From Bacteroidota bacterium (lineage in GTDB: Bacteria > Bacteroidota > Bacteroidia > Bacteroidales > FEN-979), in assembly GCA_026391795.1 (NCBI GenBank), contig JAPLDI010000017.1, positions 40,992 through 104,991 on the forward strand: a DNA stretch of 64,000 bases, read 5' to 3'. Shown piece after piece: positions 17,290 through 26,505 of the stretch. The number at the start of each line of letters is the position of its first letter. Within the stretch, counting starts at the first letter, position 1. A program made the position numbers and the translations under genes. The notes beneath the pieces were generated by a model that saw only the letters and a program-made list of their open reading frames with translations, did no database searches and was not told the origin of the DNA.

Positions 17290-18171
17290 TTATTTTGCTG
17301 CGGCCGTCCTGCTGCCTATTGTGTTGATCTCGTAGAGAATATCAAATCCGACAAGGGAGACCGCACCGTTATAGCCGTCGGGAATCCTTGTGATACGGCA
17401 AACCAGGATGCTGGAGATGTGTTTTCCGCTGCCACTGATTCCTGCGCCCAGTGCTCCACCGTCAAAATTGGTCATCGTCGATGTCCATGCAGCAGTGGGA
17501 ATGGAGGCAACTGTAGCCGTAACCGGGGTAGATAAAGGAAACACCGCATCTTTGTCGGCCCATGCATAATCCAGTTGCCAGGTCACATTTCCGATACCAC
17601 CTGAAGTGGCCGGTGCCCAGTGTATATGGGGATAGATTGTTGAACCTTCATTCCAGCCGTGAGGTAGCTGAACTTCGCAATAGAGGTACTTTTCGTTCCC
17701 GGCATCGCTGATATGGGGAAACGACCATTCAAGAAGCGCGCCGCTTCCTGCAAATGCAGACTGTGCAGGGGCGGTTCCGCTGTTCCTTGCGGCAAACGAA
17801 ACCCTGATATCATCCCATGTTGTTGCAGCACCATTGAATACTATCGTGCCGTCATTCTCAATCGTTGTATTGTCATTTACTGCATTGATCCCGCCCAGGA
17901 TGATGGCTTTTCCACTTTCCTTGTTGATGATCAACCCATTCTGTGACCCGTCAATGCCGAGCTGAATGCCATCGTCAACACCTTCGCCGGTACCCTGGTT
18001 CGATAGCTGAATCAGTGTGCCCGAAGTTGCAATATCTTTATGGACCTGTAACAGATTAACTGGAGTGATTCCGTCGCTTTTATCTGTGATGCCCACATTC
18101 TGCCCGCTTGCCAAATGCATGAACCCCTGGAATGCCATTAACACGATTAAAAAACGTACCTTTTTTTTCAT
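17290..18171 (-). CDS. Secreted protein with phage-structural-like C-terminal domain
   Basis: A 293-residue protein with a signal peptide (MKKKVRFLIVLMAFQGFMH, cleavage near ASGQ). The N-terminal part has a repetitive beta pattern (GIQLGIDGSQNGLIINK). The C-terminal 170 residues (TTWDDIRVSFAARNSGTAP, CEVQLPHGWNEGS, PHIHWAPATSG, WQLDYAWADKD) resemble a domain I associate with phage tail or virion proteins. It lacks a T9SS sorting domain although it heads the T9SS paralogue pair. It may be a phage-derived surface fibre; this is inference from sequence style. Confidence 0.65.
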   Translation of the reverse strand: MKKKVRFLIVLMAFQGFMHLASGQNVGITDKSDGITPVNLLQVHKDIATSGTLIQLSNQGTGEGVDDGIQLGIDGSQNGLIINKESGKAIILGGINAVNDNTTIENDGTIVFNGAATTWDDIRVSFAARNSGTAPAQSAFAGSGALLEWSFPHISDAGNEKYLYCEVQLPHGWNEGSTIYPHIHWAPATSGGIGNVTWQLDYAWADKDAVFPLSTPVTATVASIPTAAWTSTMTNFDGGALGAGISGSGKHISSILVCRITRIPDGYNGAVSLVGFDILYEINTIGSRTAAAK

Positions 18172-18564
18172 GATCTTCTTTTTAATGTGCTTTTATTGTA
18201 TAATGATCTGTTCTTTATCTCAGAGTATACCTTAGGTTTGCGAATCCCCGCCACAACTAAAAAACATTCTCTTTTGATACCGGATTGGCTTTCCCCGGAT
18301 TTTTCCCGGGTGTTTGATTAGCTTTGTAAAACCAATTGTATCAATATGCAGCCGCAGAGTAAAGACAAATGATATGCCAACAGTAACTTATGAAGATCAG
18401 AATACCAGGGCCGCCATTCTAATTACCTGAATAAGAGTTTTTTATAAACATTTTTTTAAAATATAATTTTCCCCTCTTTAGCGGTCCGACACTATTTATT
18501 TGCTTATTACCAATGAAAATCGCACACAAGTGCGGTTTTGTGTTCCGGAATAAAACATTATCTG
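18172..18564. other. Intergenic region between surface-protein block and purine island
   Basis: This divergent gap of about 390 bp must contain the promoters for the 17290-18171 gene (minus) and mocA (plus). I see no clean TAnnTTTG box. It holds AT-rich DNA and one member of the GCAC palindrome family near mocA. No coding frame is convincing. Confidence 0.6.
18516..18539. repeat. GCAC palindrome, copy 2
   Basis: AAAATCGCAC/GTGCGGTTTT arms (10 bp, one G-T mismatch) with loop ACAA, 25 bp before the mocA start. It could act as a 5' hairpin or operator of the purine island or simply be a dispersed repeat. Confidence 0.8.
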
Positions 18565-19149
18565 ATGAAATTAAAATCTGTTTCAGCAATCATCCCCGCT
18601 GCCGGGAATTCAGGCCGGATGGGGACAGATAAGGCCCTGCTCGGCTTCCCCGGAGGAATCAACTTTGCGAATCACCTGGTGAACTGCTACAGAAGGTTTG
18701 CCGCCGATCCTATCGTACTGGTCGTCAACAGCCAGCTTGATCTTTCCAGGTTACAAGCCGGCCCTTGTCTGCTGGTTGTAAACGAGCATGTGGAAAGAGG
18801 CCGATCCTGGTCCATAAAAATCGCGATTGGCAAAGTTCCTTCCGGTTATAGCTGCTTCATCCAGAATGTCGATAATCCCTTTTCTGAAATCGCCTTGCTA
18901 GAGAAGTTGAATTCCTCACTGAAGGATGAAGCCTATATGATCCCTGTCTGCAAAGGGAAAGGGGGTCATCCTGTTTTATTGGGAAGCCGGATCGTTGATT
19001 TCATCCGGGAAATGAAAGATGATACAGACTTCATGGATGTACTTTGTCAATTTGAAAGAATTGAAATACCCTGGCCCGGAGAAGGGATCCTGTGGAACAT
19101 CAATACTCCTGCAGAGTATGAACAATTCATCCGTAAAGCACAATTCTGA
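18565..19149 (+). CDS. mocA: Molybdenum cofactor cytidylyltransferase-like protein (MocA)
   Basis: Nucleotidyltransferase that attaches CMP to the molybdopterin cofactor for xanthine dehydrogenase-type enzymes. The 194-residue protein shows the MobA/MocA loop IIPAAGNSGRMGTDKALLG, the acidic motif QNVDNPF and the later GKGGHPVLLG. The ATG at 18565 is chosen; 9 more residues upstream are less likely because they would run into the palindrome. As first gene of the plus-strand purine run (143 bp before xdhC) it fits cofactor supply for the two xanthine dehydrogenases. MobA-type GMP transfer cannot be ruled out by eye. Confidence 0.8.
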   Translation: MKLKSVSAIIPAAGNSGRMGTDKALLGFPGGINFANHLVNCYRRFAADPIVLVVNSQLDLSRLQAGPCLLVVNEHVERGRSWSIKIAIGKVPSGYSCFIQNVDNPFSEIALLEKLNSSLKDEAYMIPVCKGKGGHPVLLGSRIVDFIREMKDDTDFMDVLCQFERIEIPWPGEGILWNINTPAEYEQFIRKAQF

Positions 19150-19291
19150 GGAATCCTCATGAGAGGGAAATACACATCTGCCGCAGGAAAAGTTTTTTTC
19201 ATCGCTTCTGTTCAACAAACCATGCTTTCGATTCTGCATTATTATTGTAATTTTACCTTCCTTGTTGAATTTTAAGTCTAACCTTTTCTTT

Positions 19292-20068
19292 ATGGGAACA
19301 ATTTTTTCAAAAGCCGAAGAAATTAAAAATGAACAAATACGGGCAGCCATCTGTATCGTTGTCGATACTTCCGGTTCGACCCCACGCAAGCAAGGCTCCA
19401 AGATGATCGTTTATGCCGATGGCACTATATTCGGAAGTATCGGAGGCGGCAGCGTGGAGAAAGAGGTCATGGTAAAAGCCGTGGAACTGATCTCTTCAGG
19501 ACAACCGGCAAAGTTTACTTTCGACCTTGAAGATGACCTTGCAATGCATTGCGGGGGAACCATGGAAGTTTATATCGAACCTATTAATCCCTCTCAGAAA
19601 CTCTACATTTTCGGGGCTGGCCACATCGGCAGGGCTGTTTCGGGTTTTGCCATGGAACTTGACTTCACAGTTACATTGTTTGACCCAAGGGTAAATATCT
19701 TCCGGGATCCTGTCTTTGAAAGATGCACCTGCATCAACAAAGATTATTTTTCAGCCATTGATGAAACTTTCTTTGACGAAAACACCTATTGTGTGATCGT
19801 GACCCCAAAACATGTGTACGATGAAGAGATCCTGGCGAGGCTATCGAAAAAACCACATGCCTACATCGGGATGATCGGAAGCGGAAGAAAAATTGAATTG
19901 CTGAAGAAGCGTTTCCTGGAGGAAAAGATCATGACCCGGGAGGAACTGGATAAGGTCGATATGCCTATTGGGATAAAGTTCCGTGCCAACACTCCACAGG
20001 AGATCGCCATCAGCATCCTTGCCAAACTGATCGACGTCAGAAATTCACTGATCAGCAGCAACAGTTAA
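19292..20068 (+). CDS. xdhC: XdhC-family molybdenum cofactor insertion protein
   Basis: Binds and helps sulfurate the molybdenum cofactor before insertion into xanthine dehydrogenase. The 258 residues (start MGTIFSK) show the N-terminal XdhC/CoxI motif VDTSGSTPRKQGSKM, IGGGSVEKEV, and a C-terminal Rossmann domain beginning LYIFGAGHIGRAV, with IGMIGSGRK and TPQEIAISILA near the end. It lies 11 bp ahead of the xanthine dehydrogenase small subunit, so the genes are coupled in one operon. Confidence 0.92.
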   Translation: MGTIFSKAEEIKNEQIRAAICIVVDTSGSTPRKQGSKMIVYADGTIFGSIGGGSVEKEVMVKAVELISSGQPAKFTFDLEDDLAMHCGGTMEVYIEPINPSQKLYIFGAGHIGRAVSGFAMELDFTVTLFDPRVNIFRDPVFERCTCINKDYFSAIDETFFDENTYCVIVTPKHVYDEEILARLSKKPHAYIGMIGSGRKIELLKKRFLEEKIMTREELDKVDMPIGIKFRANTPQEIAISILAKLIDVRNSLISSNS

Positions 20069-20079
20069 AAAAAAGCGCC

Positions 20080-21519
20080 ATGCACAATACCGTCAGATTT
20101 GTTCTTGACGATAAAATTGTTGAAATCGACTTCACGAAAGCCGGGCTGAAGCCTTCTACTACGGTGCTGAACTACCTTCGGTCGAACCCGCTGCACAAAG
20201 GCGTTAAAGAAGGGTGTGCCGAAGGTGACTGCGGTGCCTGCACCATCGTGGTTGCAGAACCGGGAAATAACGGGGACCTTCTCTACAAGGCACTCGACTC
20301 CTGCCTGGTATTTCTTCCGATGATACACGGAAAACAGATCATTACGGTTGAGAACCTTGCCGAAAAAGGCAAAGCGGGGATCCTCCTTCATCCGGTACAG
20401 CAGATGCTGGTCGAGACCAACGGAACCCAGTGCGGTTATTGCACCCCCGGGATCGCCATGTCTCTCTTTGCGCTCTTTAAAAATCACAGCTCTCCTTCAC
20501 GGGAAGTCATTGAAGAGACCCTCACCGGGAACCTCTGCCGGTGTACCGGATATCAACCCCTGATCGAGGCAGCTTTTGAAGCATGCAAAGGAGGGCCCGA
20601 TCATTTTTCCAGGAGAGAAAAAAAGGTAATGACCCTGCTGGAGGGGATCAATTCCGGCAGGGAAACACTTGAAATACTGACAGAAAGTCAAAGCTATTAC
20701 AAACCTTTCACACTGCCTGAAGCCCTGAGATTGAGAAAAGAAAAGCCGGGGGCGGTAGTGATATCCGGATCGACAGATGTAGCGCTGAGGCAGACAAAAA
20801 AAAGGGAGCTTCTTCCCGTGATCCTTGACATCTCAGGAATTGAAGAGATGAAATCATTCACAGAAACAGACCGTGACCTCGTTTTCGGCGCTGCCCTGAC
20901 ACTTGAACAGGTAAAGGAAATCTCAGACAAACGAATTCCTGCCCTCAACAAGATTCTCAGGGTTTTCGGTTCGCTCCAGATCCGGAACATCGCAACTCTT
21001 GGTGGAAACATCGGATCTGCATCACCGATTGGTGATACCCTCCCTCTTTTATTTGCGTTAAAAGCCAATATCAAAGTCTGTAGTTCCGGTTCTGAAAGGA
21101 TCATCCCGGTTGAAGAGTTTATCACCGGTTACAGGAAAACGGATGTAAGAGATGACGAGCTGATCACAGAGGTCATCGTTCCGAAAACTCCGGATGGAGT
21201 TATCCTTGAATCCTACAAAGTATCTAAACGAAGGAACCTCGATATTTCAACGGTGAGTGCTGGTTTCCGGCTGAAAACCCGGGATGGGATCATTGAGGAA
21301 ATCGCGCTAGCCTTCGGAGGAATGGCAGCGACGCCAAAACGTGCCCTGAAGACCGAACAGTTCCTGGAAGGAAAAAAATGGACAAGAGGCACGGTACAGG
21401 ATGCCATGAAAATCGTGCATGATGAATTCTCACCGCTTTCTGATGCCAGGGCCGGTGCTGAGTTCAGGAAAACAGTTGCAGCAAACTTAGTGCTTAAATT
21501 TTATTCGGAAACAACGTGA
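20080..21519 (+). CDS. xdhA: Xanthine dehydrogenase, [2Fe-2S]/FAD subunit
   Basis: Electron-transfer subunit of a two-subunit xanthine dehydrogenase, 479 residues. The N-terminal half carries two [2Fe-2S] sets: the plant-type EGCAEGDCGACT with a later Cys near DSCLVF, and CGYCTPG ... CRCTGYQP. The C-terminal half is the FAD domain (VISGSTDVALRQ, IRNIATLGGNIGSASPIGD). The start overlaps nothing and the stop overlaps the large-subunit start by four bases (GTGA-type junction), so translation is coupled. It feeds electrons from the molybdenum centre to NAD+ or another acceptor. Confidence 0.93.
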   Translation: MHNTVRFVLDDKIVEIDFTKAGLKPSTTVLNYLRSNPLHKGVKEGCAEGDCGACTIVVAEPGNNGDLLYKALDSCLVFLPMIHGKQIITVENLAEKGKAGILLHPVQQMLVETNGTQCGYCTPGIAMSLFALFKNHSSPSREVIEETLTGNLCRCTGYQPLIEAAFEACKGGPDHFSRREKKVMTLLEGINSGRETLEILTESQSYYKPFTLPEALRLRKEKPGAVVISGSTDVALRQTKKRELLPVILDISGIEEMKSFTETDRDLVFGAALTLEQVKEISDKRIPALNKILRVFGSLQIRNIATLGGNIGSASPIGDTLPLLFALKANIKVCSSGSERIIPVEEFITGYRKTDVRDDELITEVIVPKTPDGVILESYKVSKRRNLDISTVSAGFRLKTRDGIIEEIALAFGGMAATPKRALKTEQFLEGKKWTRGTVQDAMKIVHDEFSPLSDARAGAEFRKTVAANLVLKFYSETT

Positions 21520-23828
21520 AGCCGACAAGCAGACCCCACGAAAGCGCCAGCAAACATGTTACCGGTGAATCGGTTTTCATCAATGATATGCCGGTAAGTA
21601 AACTGCTGTCGGGAAAAGTGGTTTTCAGCCCCCATGCGCATGCACGGATCCTCTCCATCGATCTGTCAGCTGCCCTGGAAGTGGCCAGGGTAAAAGCCAT
21701 TCTTACTGCTGCTGATATTCCCGGCAGGAACCAGATGGGTTCTGTGATCAACGATGAGCCTTGCCTGGCTGAAAGAGAAGTTACTTTCATCGGGCAGGCT
21801 GTCGCGTTGATTGCTGCCGAAGATGAAAAAGCCGCATTTGCAGCAGCTTCTCTCATCCGGATAGAATATGAACCCCTCGAAGCTATCCTCGACCTGGATA
21901 CTGCCATGGTAAAAAATACGCGTATCGATACCGAACGGGTTATAGAACGTGGAGACGCCGATGCCGCCCTGAAAAATGCCCCCTACACAGTCAGGGGAAC
22001 CCTGAAGACCGGGGCACAGGAACACTGGTACCTGGAAACCCAGACCTCGCTGGCAATTCCCGGCGAAGGGAAGGAGATGAACCTCTTTGCCTCCAGCCAG
22101 AATCCGGCCGAAACGCAGGCAATCGTTGCTCAAGTGCTGGGGATCCGGAAGAACGAGGTTGAGGTGGAAGTGAAGAGGATGGGAGGTGCTTTTGGCGGTA
22201 AAGAGACCCAGGGAAACCATGTGGCTGCCTGGGCAGCTCTGCTTGCAAATGCTACGCGGCGGCCGGTAAAGATCCATCTCTTTCGCGACGATGACCAGGT
22301 GATGACCGGGAAAAGGCACCGCTTCCAGTCGGAATATGAGATTGGCTTTGATGAAACCGGAAGGATCCTTGCTTACAAGGTGGATCTGAATGCTGATGCG
22401 GGTTCCTCCGCCGACCTTTCCCTTGCCATCCTTTCAAGGGCCATGCTTCATGCCGAGAACGCTTATCATATTCCGGATATCCGGATCCGGGGAAATGCAT
22501 GGAAGACAAACTATCCCTCCAACACCGCATTCAGGGGATTCGGTGGTCCTCAGGGCATTGCCGTCATTGAAAACGCCATCGACAGGATCGCACGTTTCCT
22601 GAAGAAAGATTCAGCAGAAATCCGGCTCCTGAATTTTTACAGGGAAGAGAAAAACAATCGTACGCCTTATGGACAGAAGGTGGAAAACAATCCTCTTTTA
22701 ATGATGTATGAAAAGCTCCTGGTTACTTCCGGATACACTGCAAGAAGGAACGAGATCAACGCATTCAACAGGGATAATGAATTTTTCAAGAAAGGTCTTG
22801 CGCTCACCCCTGTCAAATTCGGGATCTCCTTTACCACCGCGTTTCTCAACCAGGCAGGTGCCCTGGTGAACATCTTCACGGACGGAACCGTTCTGGTGAA
22901 CCACGGCGGGACGGAAATGGGACAAGGGCTTCATACAAAGATCGCAGAAATCGCTTGTGTTGAACTGGGCGTTTCTCCTGAACGGGTAAAGGTGAATGCA
23001 ACCAATACCTCCCGCGTTCCGAACACATCGGCCACGGCAGCTTCATCTGGCAGTGACCTGAACGGGATGGCCGTAAAAAATGCAATTGACATCCTGAAAT
23101 CACGGATCGTTGAAGTGGCTGTTGAATGGTTCACAGATCAGTTCAGGGATGATAAGACGCACAAGGATAACATCGTTTTTGAAAAGGATCTCCTGACCGA
23201 TACCGCAAATCCCGGAAGGAGTATTTCCTTCGCCGAAATCATTAAAATTGCCTACGTGAAGCAGGTCAGCCTGAGCGCAACCGGGTTTTACAAAACGCCC
23301 GGGATCAGTTTCGACAAAGAAACAGGAAAGGGAACACCTTTCTATTATTATGCTTTCGGAATGGCCGTCTCGGAAGTGATGATCGACACGCTCACCGGGA
23401 TGCACACCCTGATCCGGACCGATATCCTTCATGATGCCGGAGATTCGCTGATTGAAGGCATCGATGTTGGCCAGATTCGCGGAGGCTTTGTGCAGGGCCT
23501 GGGATGGTGCACCACAGAAGAGATGAAATGGGACAGTGCGGGGAACCAGATGACTCATTCGCCCGACACCTACAAGATCCCTACGGTAAATGACATCCCG
23601 GAAGATTTCAGGGTCGAATTGCTGACTGGTGTCCCCAACCCCGGCACGATCCGCAGGAGTAAAGCAGTTGGTGAGCCGCCTTTCATGCTTGCATTTTCCG
23701 TCTGGCTCGCGATCAAGGATGCCATTTCCGCCGTCGGAGAGCATGAGACCGAACCGGATTTCGGCTTGCCTGCCACCTGCGAGGTGATTCTTCTATCAGC
23801 CGGGAAACTGAAAAAAGCGTCTGAATAA
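21516..23828 (+). CDS. xdhB: Xanthine dehydrogenase, molybdopterin-binding subunit
   Basis: Catalytic subunit that hydroxylates hypoxanthine or xanthine at the molybdenum centre, 770 residues. Start codon is GTG at 21516, overlapping the small subunit. Visible are GAFGGKETQG, the substrate-side arginine motif AFRGFGGPQG, GGTEMGQGLHTK and the catalytic glutamate in KAVGEPPFMLAF near the C-terminus. Together with xdhA and xdhC it forms a complete canonical enzyme, separate from the fused XdhD-type enzyme encoded at 29123-31693. Confidence 0.93.
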   Translation: MKPTSRPHESASKHVTGESVFINDMPVSKLLSGKVVFSPHAHARILSIDLSAALEVARVKAILTAADIPGRNQMGSVINDEPCLAEREVTFIGQAVALIAAEDEKAAFAAASLIRIEYEPLEAILDLDTAMVKNTRIDTERVIERGDADAALKNAPYTVRGTLKTGAQEHWYLETQTSLAIPGEGKEMNLFASSQNPAETQAIVAQVLGIRKNEVEVEVKRMGGAFGGKETQGNHVAAWAALLANATRRPVKIHLFRDDDQVMTGKRHRFQSEYEIGFDETGRILAYKVDLNADAGSSADLSLAILSRAMLHAENAYHIPDIRIRGNAWKTNYPSNTAFRGFGGPQGIAVIENAIDRIARFLKKDSAEIRLLNFYREEKNNRTPYGQKVENNPLLMMYEKLLVTSGYTARRNEINAFNRDNEFFKKGLALTPVKFGISFTTAFLNQAGALVNIFTDGTVLVNHGGTEMGQGLHTKIAEIACVELGVSPERVKVNATNTSRVPNTSATAASSGSDLNGMAVKNAIDILKSRIVEVAVEWFTDQFRDDKTHKDNIVFEKDLLTDTANPGRSISFAEIIKIAYVKQVSLSATGFYKTPGISFDKETGKGTPFYYYAFGMAVSEVMIDTLTGMHTLIRTDILHDAGDSLIEGIDVGQIRGGFVQGLGWCTTEEMKWDSAGNQMTHSPDTYKIPTVNDIPEDFRVELLTGVPNPGTIRRSKAVGEPPFMLAFSVWLAIKDAISAVGEHETEPDFGLPATCEVILLSAGKLKKASE

Positions 23829-23834
23829 GTTTCT

Positions 23835-23842
23835 TATTTTTG
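23835..23842 (+). promoter_or_regulatory. Putative ygeY promoter, -7 box
   Basis: TATTTTTG matches TAnnTTTG and lies 28 bp before the ygeY start and just after the xdhB stop. It would let ygeY be transcribed separately from the xdh genes. Confidence 0.5.
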
Positions 23843-23870
23843 TAATTCACTCTATTTATCTGTTTGATCA

Positions 23871-25070
23871 ATGAAAGATATTTCAGCAAAAATCAATGAA
23901 CTCGCACATCAATATCAGGATTACACGGCTGTAAATCTCTCAAGGCTGGTGAAGATCCGTTCCCTGAGCACCGGTGAAAAGGATGTAGCCGAAGAGCTGA
24001 AACGCCAGATGCTGGAGGCAGGTTTCGATGAGGCGCGGACCGATGGACTGGGAAATGTGATCGGACGCATTGGGAACGGTAAGAAGGTCCTGGTATTCGA
24101 CGGTCATATCGATACGGTGGATACCGGCAACCTTGCCAATTGGACAGATGACCCTTTCTCGGGGGAGATACGTGACGGGTTTGTTCATGGACGCGGAACC
24201 GTCGATCAGAAAGGAGGCCCTGCTGCCTTTGTCACAGCCGGAAAGATCCTGAAAGAGATGGCATTCGATGCAGATCTTACGATCTTGTTTACAGGGACCG
24301 TGATCGAGGAAGATTGCGATGGCCTTTGCTGGAAATATCTGGTTGAAGAAGAAAAGCTGGTTCCGGATTTTGTGGTCATTACGGAACCGACCAATCTGAA
24401 TATCTACCGCGGGCATCGCGGAAGGATGGAAATGGAAATTTCTTTCCGGGGACTTTCCGCCCACGGCTCTGCACCTGAACGCGGGAAGAACGCGATCTAT
24501 ATGGCTTCACGCGTCTGCCTGGAAATTGAAAAGCTGAATGAACGACTGCCCGGGGATGAGTTCCTTGGGAAAGGCAGCATAACCATTTCAGAGATTGCTT
24601 CGGGAAGTCCTTCCCTCTGCGCCGTTGCCGACTATGCAAAGATTCATCTCGACCGGCGCCTCACCTGGGGAGAAACAAAGGAATCGGCATTGGCTGAGAT
24701 TAAAGAGATCGTAAAAGGAATGGATGCCGCCATCACGGTTCTGAACTATGAAGAGACCGCCTATACCGGCCTCAGGTACGGCATGGAAAAATATTATCCC
24801 ACCTGGAAAATTGAAGAAGATCATCCATTGGTAAAAAAAGCTTGCCAGGCCTATACCGGTCTGTTCAACAAGAAACCTTCCATCGGGAAATGGACCTTTT
24901 CAACAAACGGGGTAACCATCAACGGGTATTATAAAATTCCCTGTATCGGTTTCGGGCCGGGGAACGAGGTGCTGGCACATGCTCCGAATGAGAAGGTGGC
25001 AATCAGCGACCTGGTTGCCGCATCCGCCTTTTATGCTGCCCTGGCTTTTCAAATTGCGGATCCGGATTGA
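23871..25070 (+). CDS. ygeY: YgeY-family M20 metallohydrolase
   Basis: Zinc-dependent amidohydrolase of the peptidase M20/ArgE class, 399 residues. Metal and catalytic motifs are FDGHIDTVDTG, GRGTVDQKGG, IEEDCDG and ITEPTNL, with a dimerisation domain in the middle and TNGVTINGYYKIPCIGFGPG near the end. In Enterobacteria and Clostridia ygeY sits in the selenium-linked purine cluster, now tied to anaerobic urate breakdown, where it is thought to hydrolyse an acylated ring-opened intermediate. The neighbours here (xdh genes upstream, ygeW downstream) support the same role. Confidence 0.9.
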   Translation: MKDISAKINELAHQYQDYTAVNLSRLVKIRSLSTGEKDVAEELKRQMLEAGFDEARTDGLGNVIGRIGNGKKVLVFDGHIDTVDTGNLANWTDDPFSGEIRDGFVHGRGTVDQKGGPAAFVTAGKILKEMAFDADLTILFTGTVIEEDCDGLCWKYLVEEEKLVPDFVVITEPTNLNIYRGHRGRMEMEISFRGLSAHGSAPERGKNAIYMASRVCLEIEKLNERLPGDEFLGKGSITISEIASGSPSLCAVADYAKIHLDRRLTWGETKESALAEIKEIVKGMDAAITVLNYEETAYTGLRYGMEKYYPTWKIEEDHPLVKKACQAYTGLFNKKPSIGKWTFSTNGVTINGYYKIPCIGFGPGNEVLAHAPNEKVAISDLVAASAFYAALAFQIADPD

Positions 25071-25100
25071 AAAAAATATTTTGGCTAACACCCTTTTCAA

Positions 25101-25277
25101 GCTCCGACCTAAAGGTCAGAGCAACACACAAAACGGGGCTATTCATAAACCGGGCCTTGAATGAGTCCTGTATAGAAAAAAGATTAACCAGGTTTTTAGG
25201 ATAACTAAAACCTCAAGAATTACTCCGGGCTTCAGCCCGGAGTTAAAAAGAACACTAATAAACCAGGGCTTTAGCCC
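25101..25277. repeat. Cluster of short palindromes between ygeY and ygeW
   Basis: At least three hairpins lie in this 235-bp gap: around 25101-25124 (GACCT/AGGTC within GCTC/GAGC), 25222-25243 (10-bp perfect arms ACTCCGGGCT/AGCCCGGAGT) and 25266-25277 (GGGCT/AGCCC). Their GGGCTtnAGCCC core is a type of dispersed palindrome often found between Bacteroidota genes. They may protect or end the ygeY mRNA. No gene is present. Confidence 0.7.
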
Positions 25278-25305
25278 AAAACATGAACGAAATTACTTAC
25301 TAAAA

Positions 25306-26496
25306 ATGTACAAAACCCTCTCTTCCTTCATTGAAAAACTTGATTCCACAGTTTCGAACCTTTATCAGAAAGACTTTCTCCTGACCTGGGAAAAAAGTTA
25401 CGGCGAACTGGAAACGATCCTGACCCTTGCGGAGGCTCTTAAGTATCTCCGCGACCATAATATATCCGCCCGTTGTTTTGATTCCGGGCTGGCCATTTCC
25501 CAGTTCCGCGACAATTCAACGCGGACCCGGTTTTCCTTTGCTTCCGCAGCAAACCTTCTCGGCCTGGCTGTCCAGGACCTTGATGAGGGAAAATCACAGA
25601 TTGCACACGGAGAAACCGTGAGAGAAACTTCTGCCATGATCTCTTTTCTCAGCGATATCATCGGGATCCGTGATGATATGTTTCTCGGGGAAGGAAATGC
25701 ATATATGCGTGAAGTCGGGGCTGCCCTTGACGAAGCATTTGCAGATGGCGTACTGCCACAGCGCCCGGGGATCATCAACCTTCAATGCGACATCGATCAT
25801 CCGACGCAGTCCATGGCTGATTTACTTCATCTTAAAACACAATTCGGATCCCTGGAAAACCTGAAAGGAAAGAAGATCGCCATGACCTGGGCCTATTCCC
25901 CCAGTTATGGGAAACCCCTTTCCGTTCCCCAGGGGATCATCGGACTGATGACCCGCTTCGGAATGCAGGTGGATCTGGCCTATCCCGAAGGATACGGACT
26001 GATCCCGGAAGTTGCAGAACAGGCAGGGAAACAGGCGGACGAAAGCGGCGGCAATTTCCGCATCGTCAACTCGATGGAGGAAGCTTTTCAAGATGCCGAT
26101 ATCGTTTATCCCAAAAGCTGGGCTCCGTTTCATGTCATGAAGCGGCGTACCGAGTTTCTCCGGAAAAATGATCATGATGCGTTGAAGGGACTTGAGAAGG
26201 AATGCCTGGCCAACAATGCCCGGTTCAAAGGGTGGGAATGTACGGAAGAGAAGATGAAACTGACCCGTCAGGGCAAGGCTTTATACCTGCATTGCCTCCC
26301 GGCTGACATCTCAGGAGTTTCGTGCAGGGAAGGAGAAGTGGCTGCAACGGTCTTTGAACGGTACCGGGTTCCTCTATATAAGCAGGCAGGTTTCAAGCCT
26401 TACATCATTGCGGCAATGATGCTGGCCAACCGGTTTGAAAACCCGGCCGATGTGCTGCACATAATGGCTGAGGACAAAGTAAAACGGAGGATGTAA
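25306..26496 (+). CDS. ygeW: YgeW knotted carbamoyltransferase
   Basis: Member of the aspartate/ornithine carbamoyltransferase superfamily, 396 residues. The carbamoyl-phosphate loop is present as FRDNSTRTRFSF, followed by HGETVRETSAM, the domain-linking stretch CDIDHPTQSMADL, and HCLPADISGVSC near the C-terminus. YgeW in the purine cluster is thought to use the reaction backwards, turning a ureido compound from purine breakdown into carbamoyl phosphate for ATP formation. It ends nine bases before the convergent hydA stop. Confidence 0.9.
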   Translation: MYKTLSSFIEKLDSTVSNLYQKDFLLTWEKSYGELETILTLAEALKYLRDHNISARCFDSGLAISQFRDNSTRTRFSFASAANLLGLAVQDLDEGKSQIAHGETVRETSAMISFLSDIIGIRDDMFLGEGNAYMREVGAALDEAFADGVLPQRPGIINLQCDIDHPTQSMADLLHLKTQFGSLENLKGKKIAMTWAYSPSYGKPLSVPQGIIGLMTRFGMQVDLAYPEGYGLIPEVAEQAGKQADESGGNFRIVNSMEEAFQDADIVYPKSWAPFHVMKRRTEFLRKNDHDALKGLEKECLANNARFKGWECTEEKMKLTRQGKALYLHCLPADISGVSCREGEVAATVFERYRVPLYKQAGFKPYIIAAMMLANRFENPADVLHIMAEDKVKRRM

Positions 26497-26505
26497 TCCT
26501 GAAGT

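Noticed and set aside
17290..18171. Prophage remnant
   Set aside because: Only one phage-like domain, with a signal peptide and T9SS neighbours; no integrase, terminase or attachment sites are seen.
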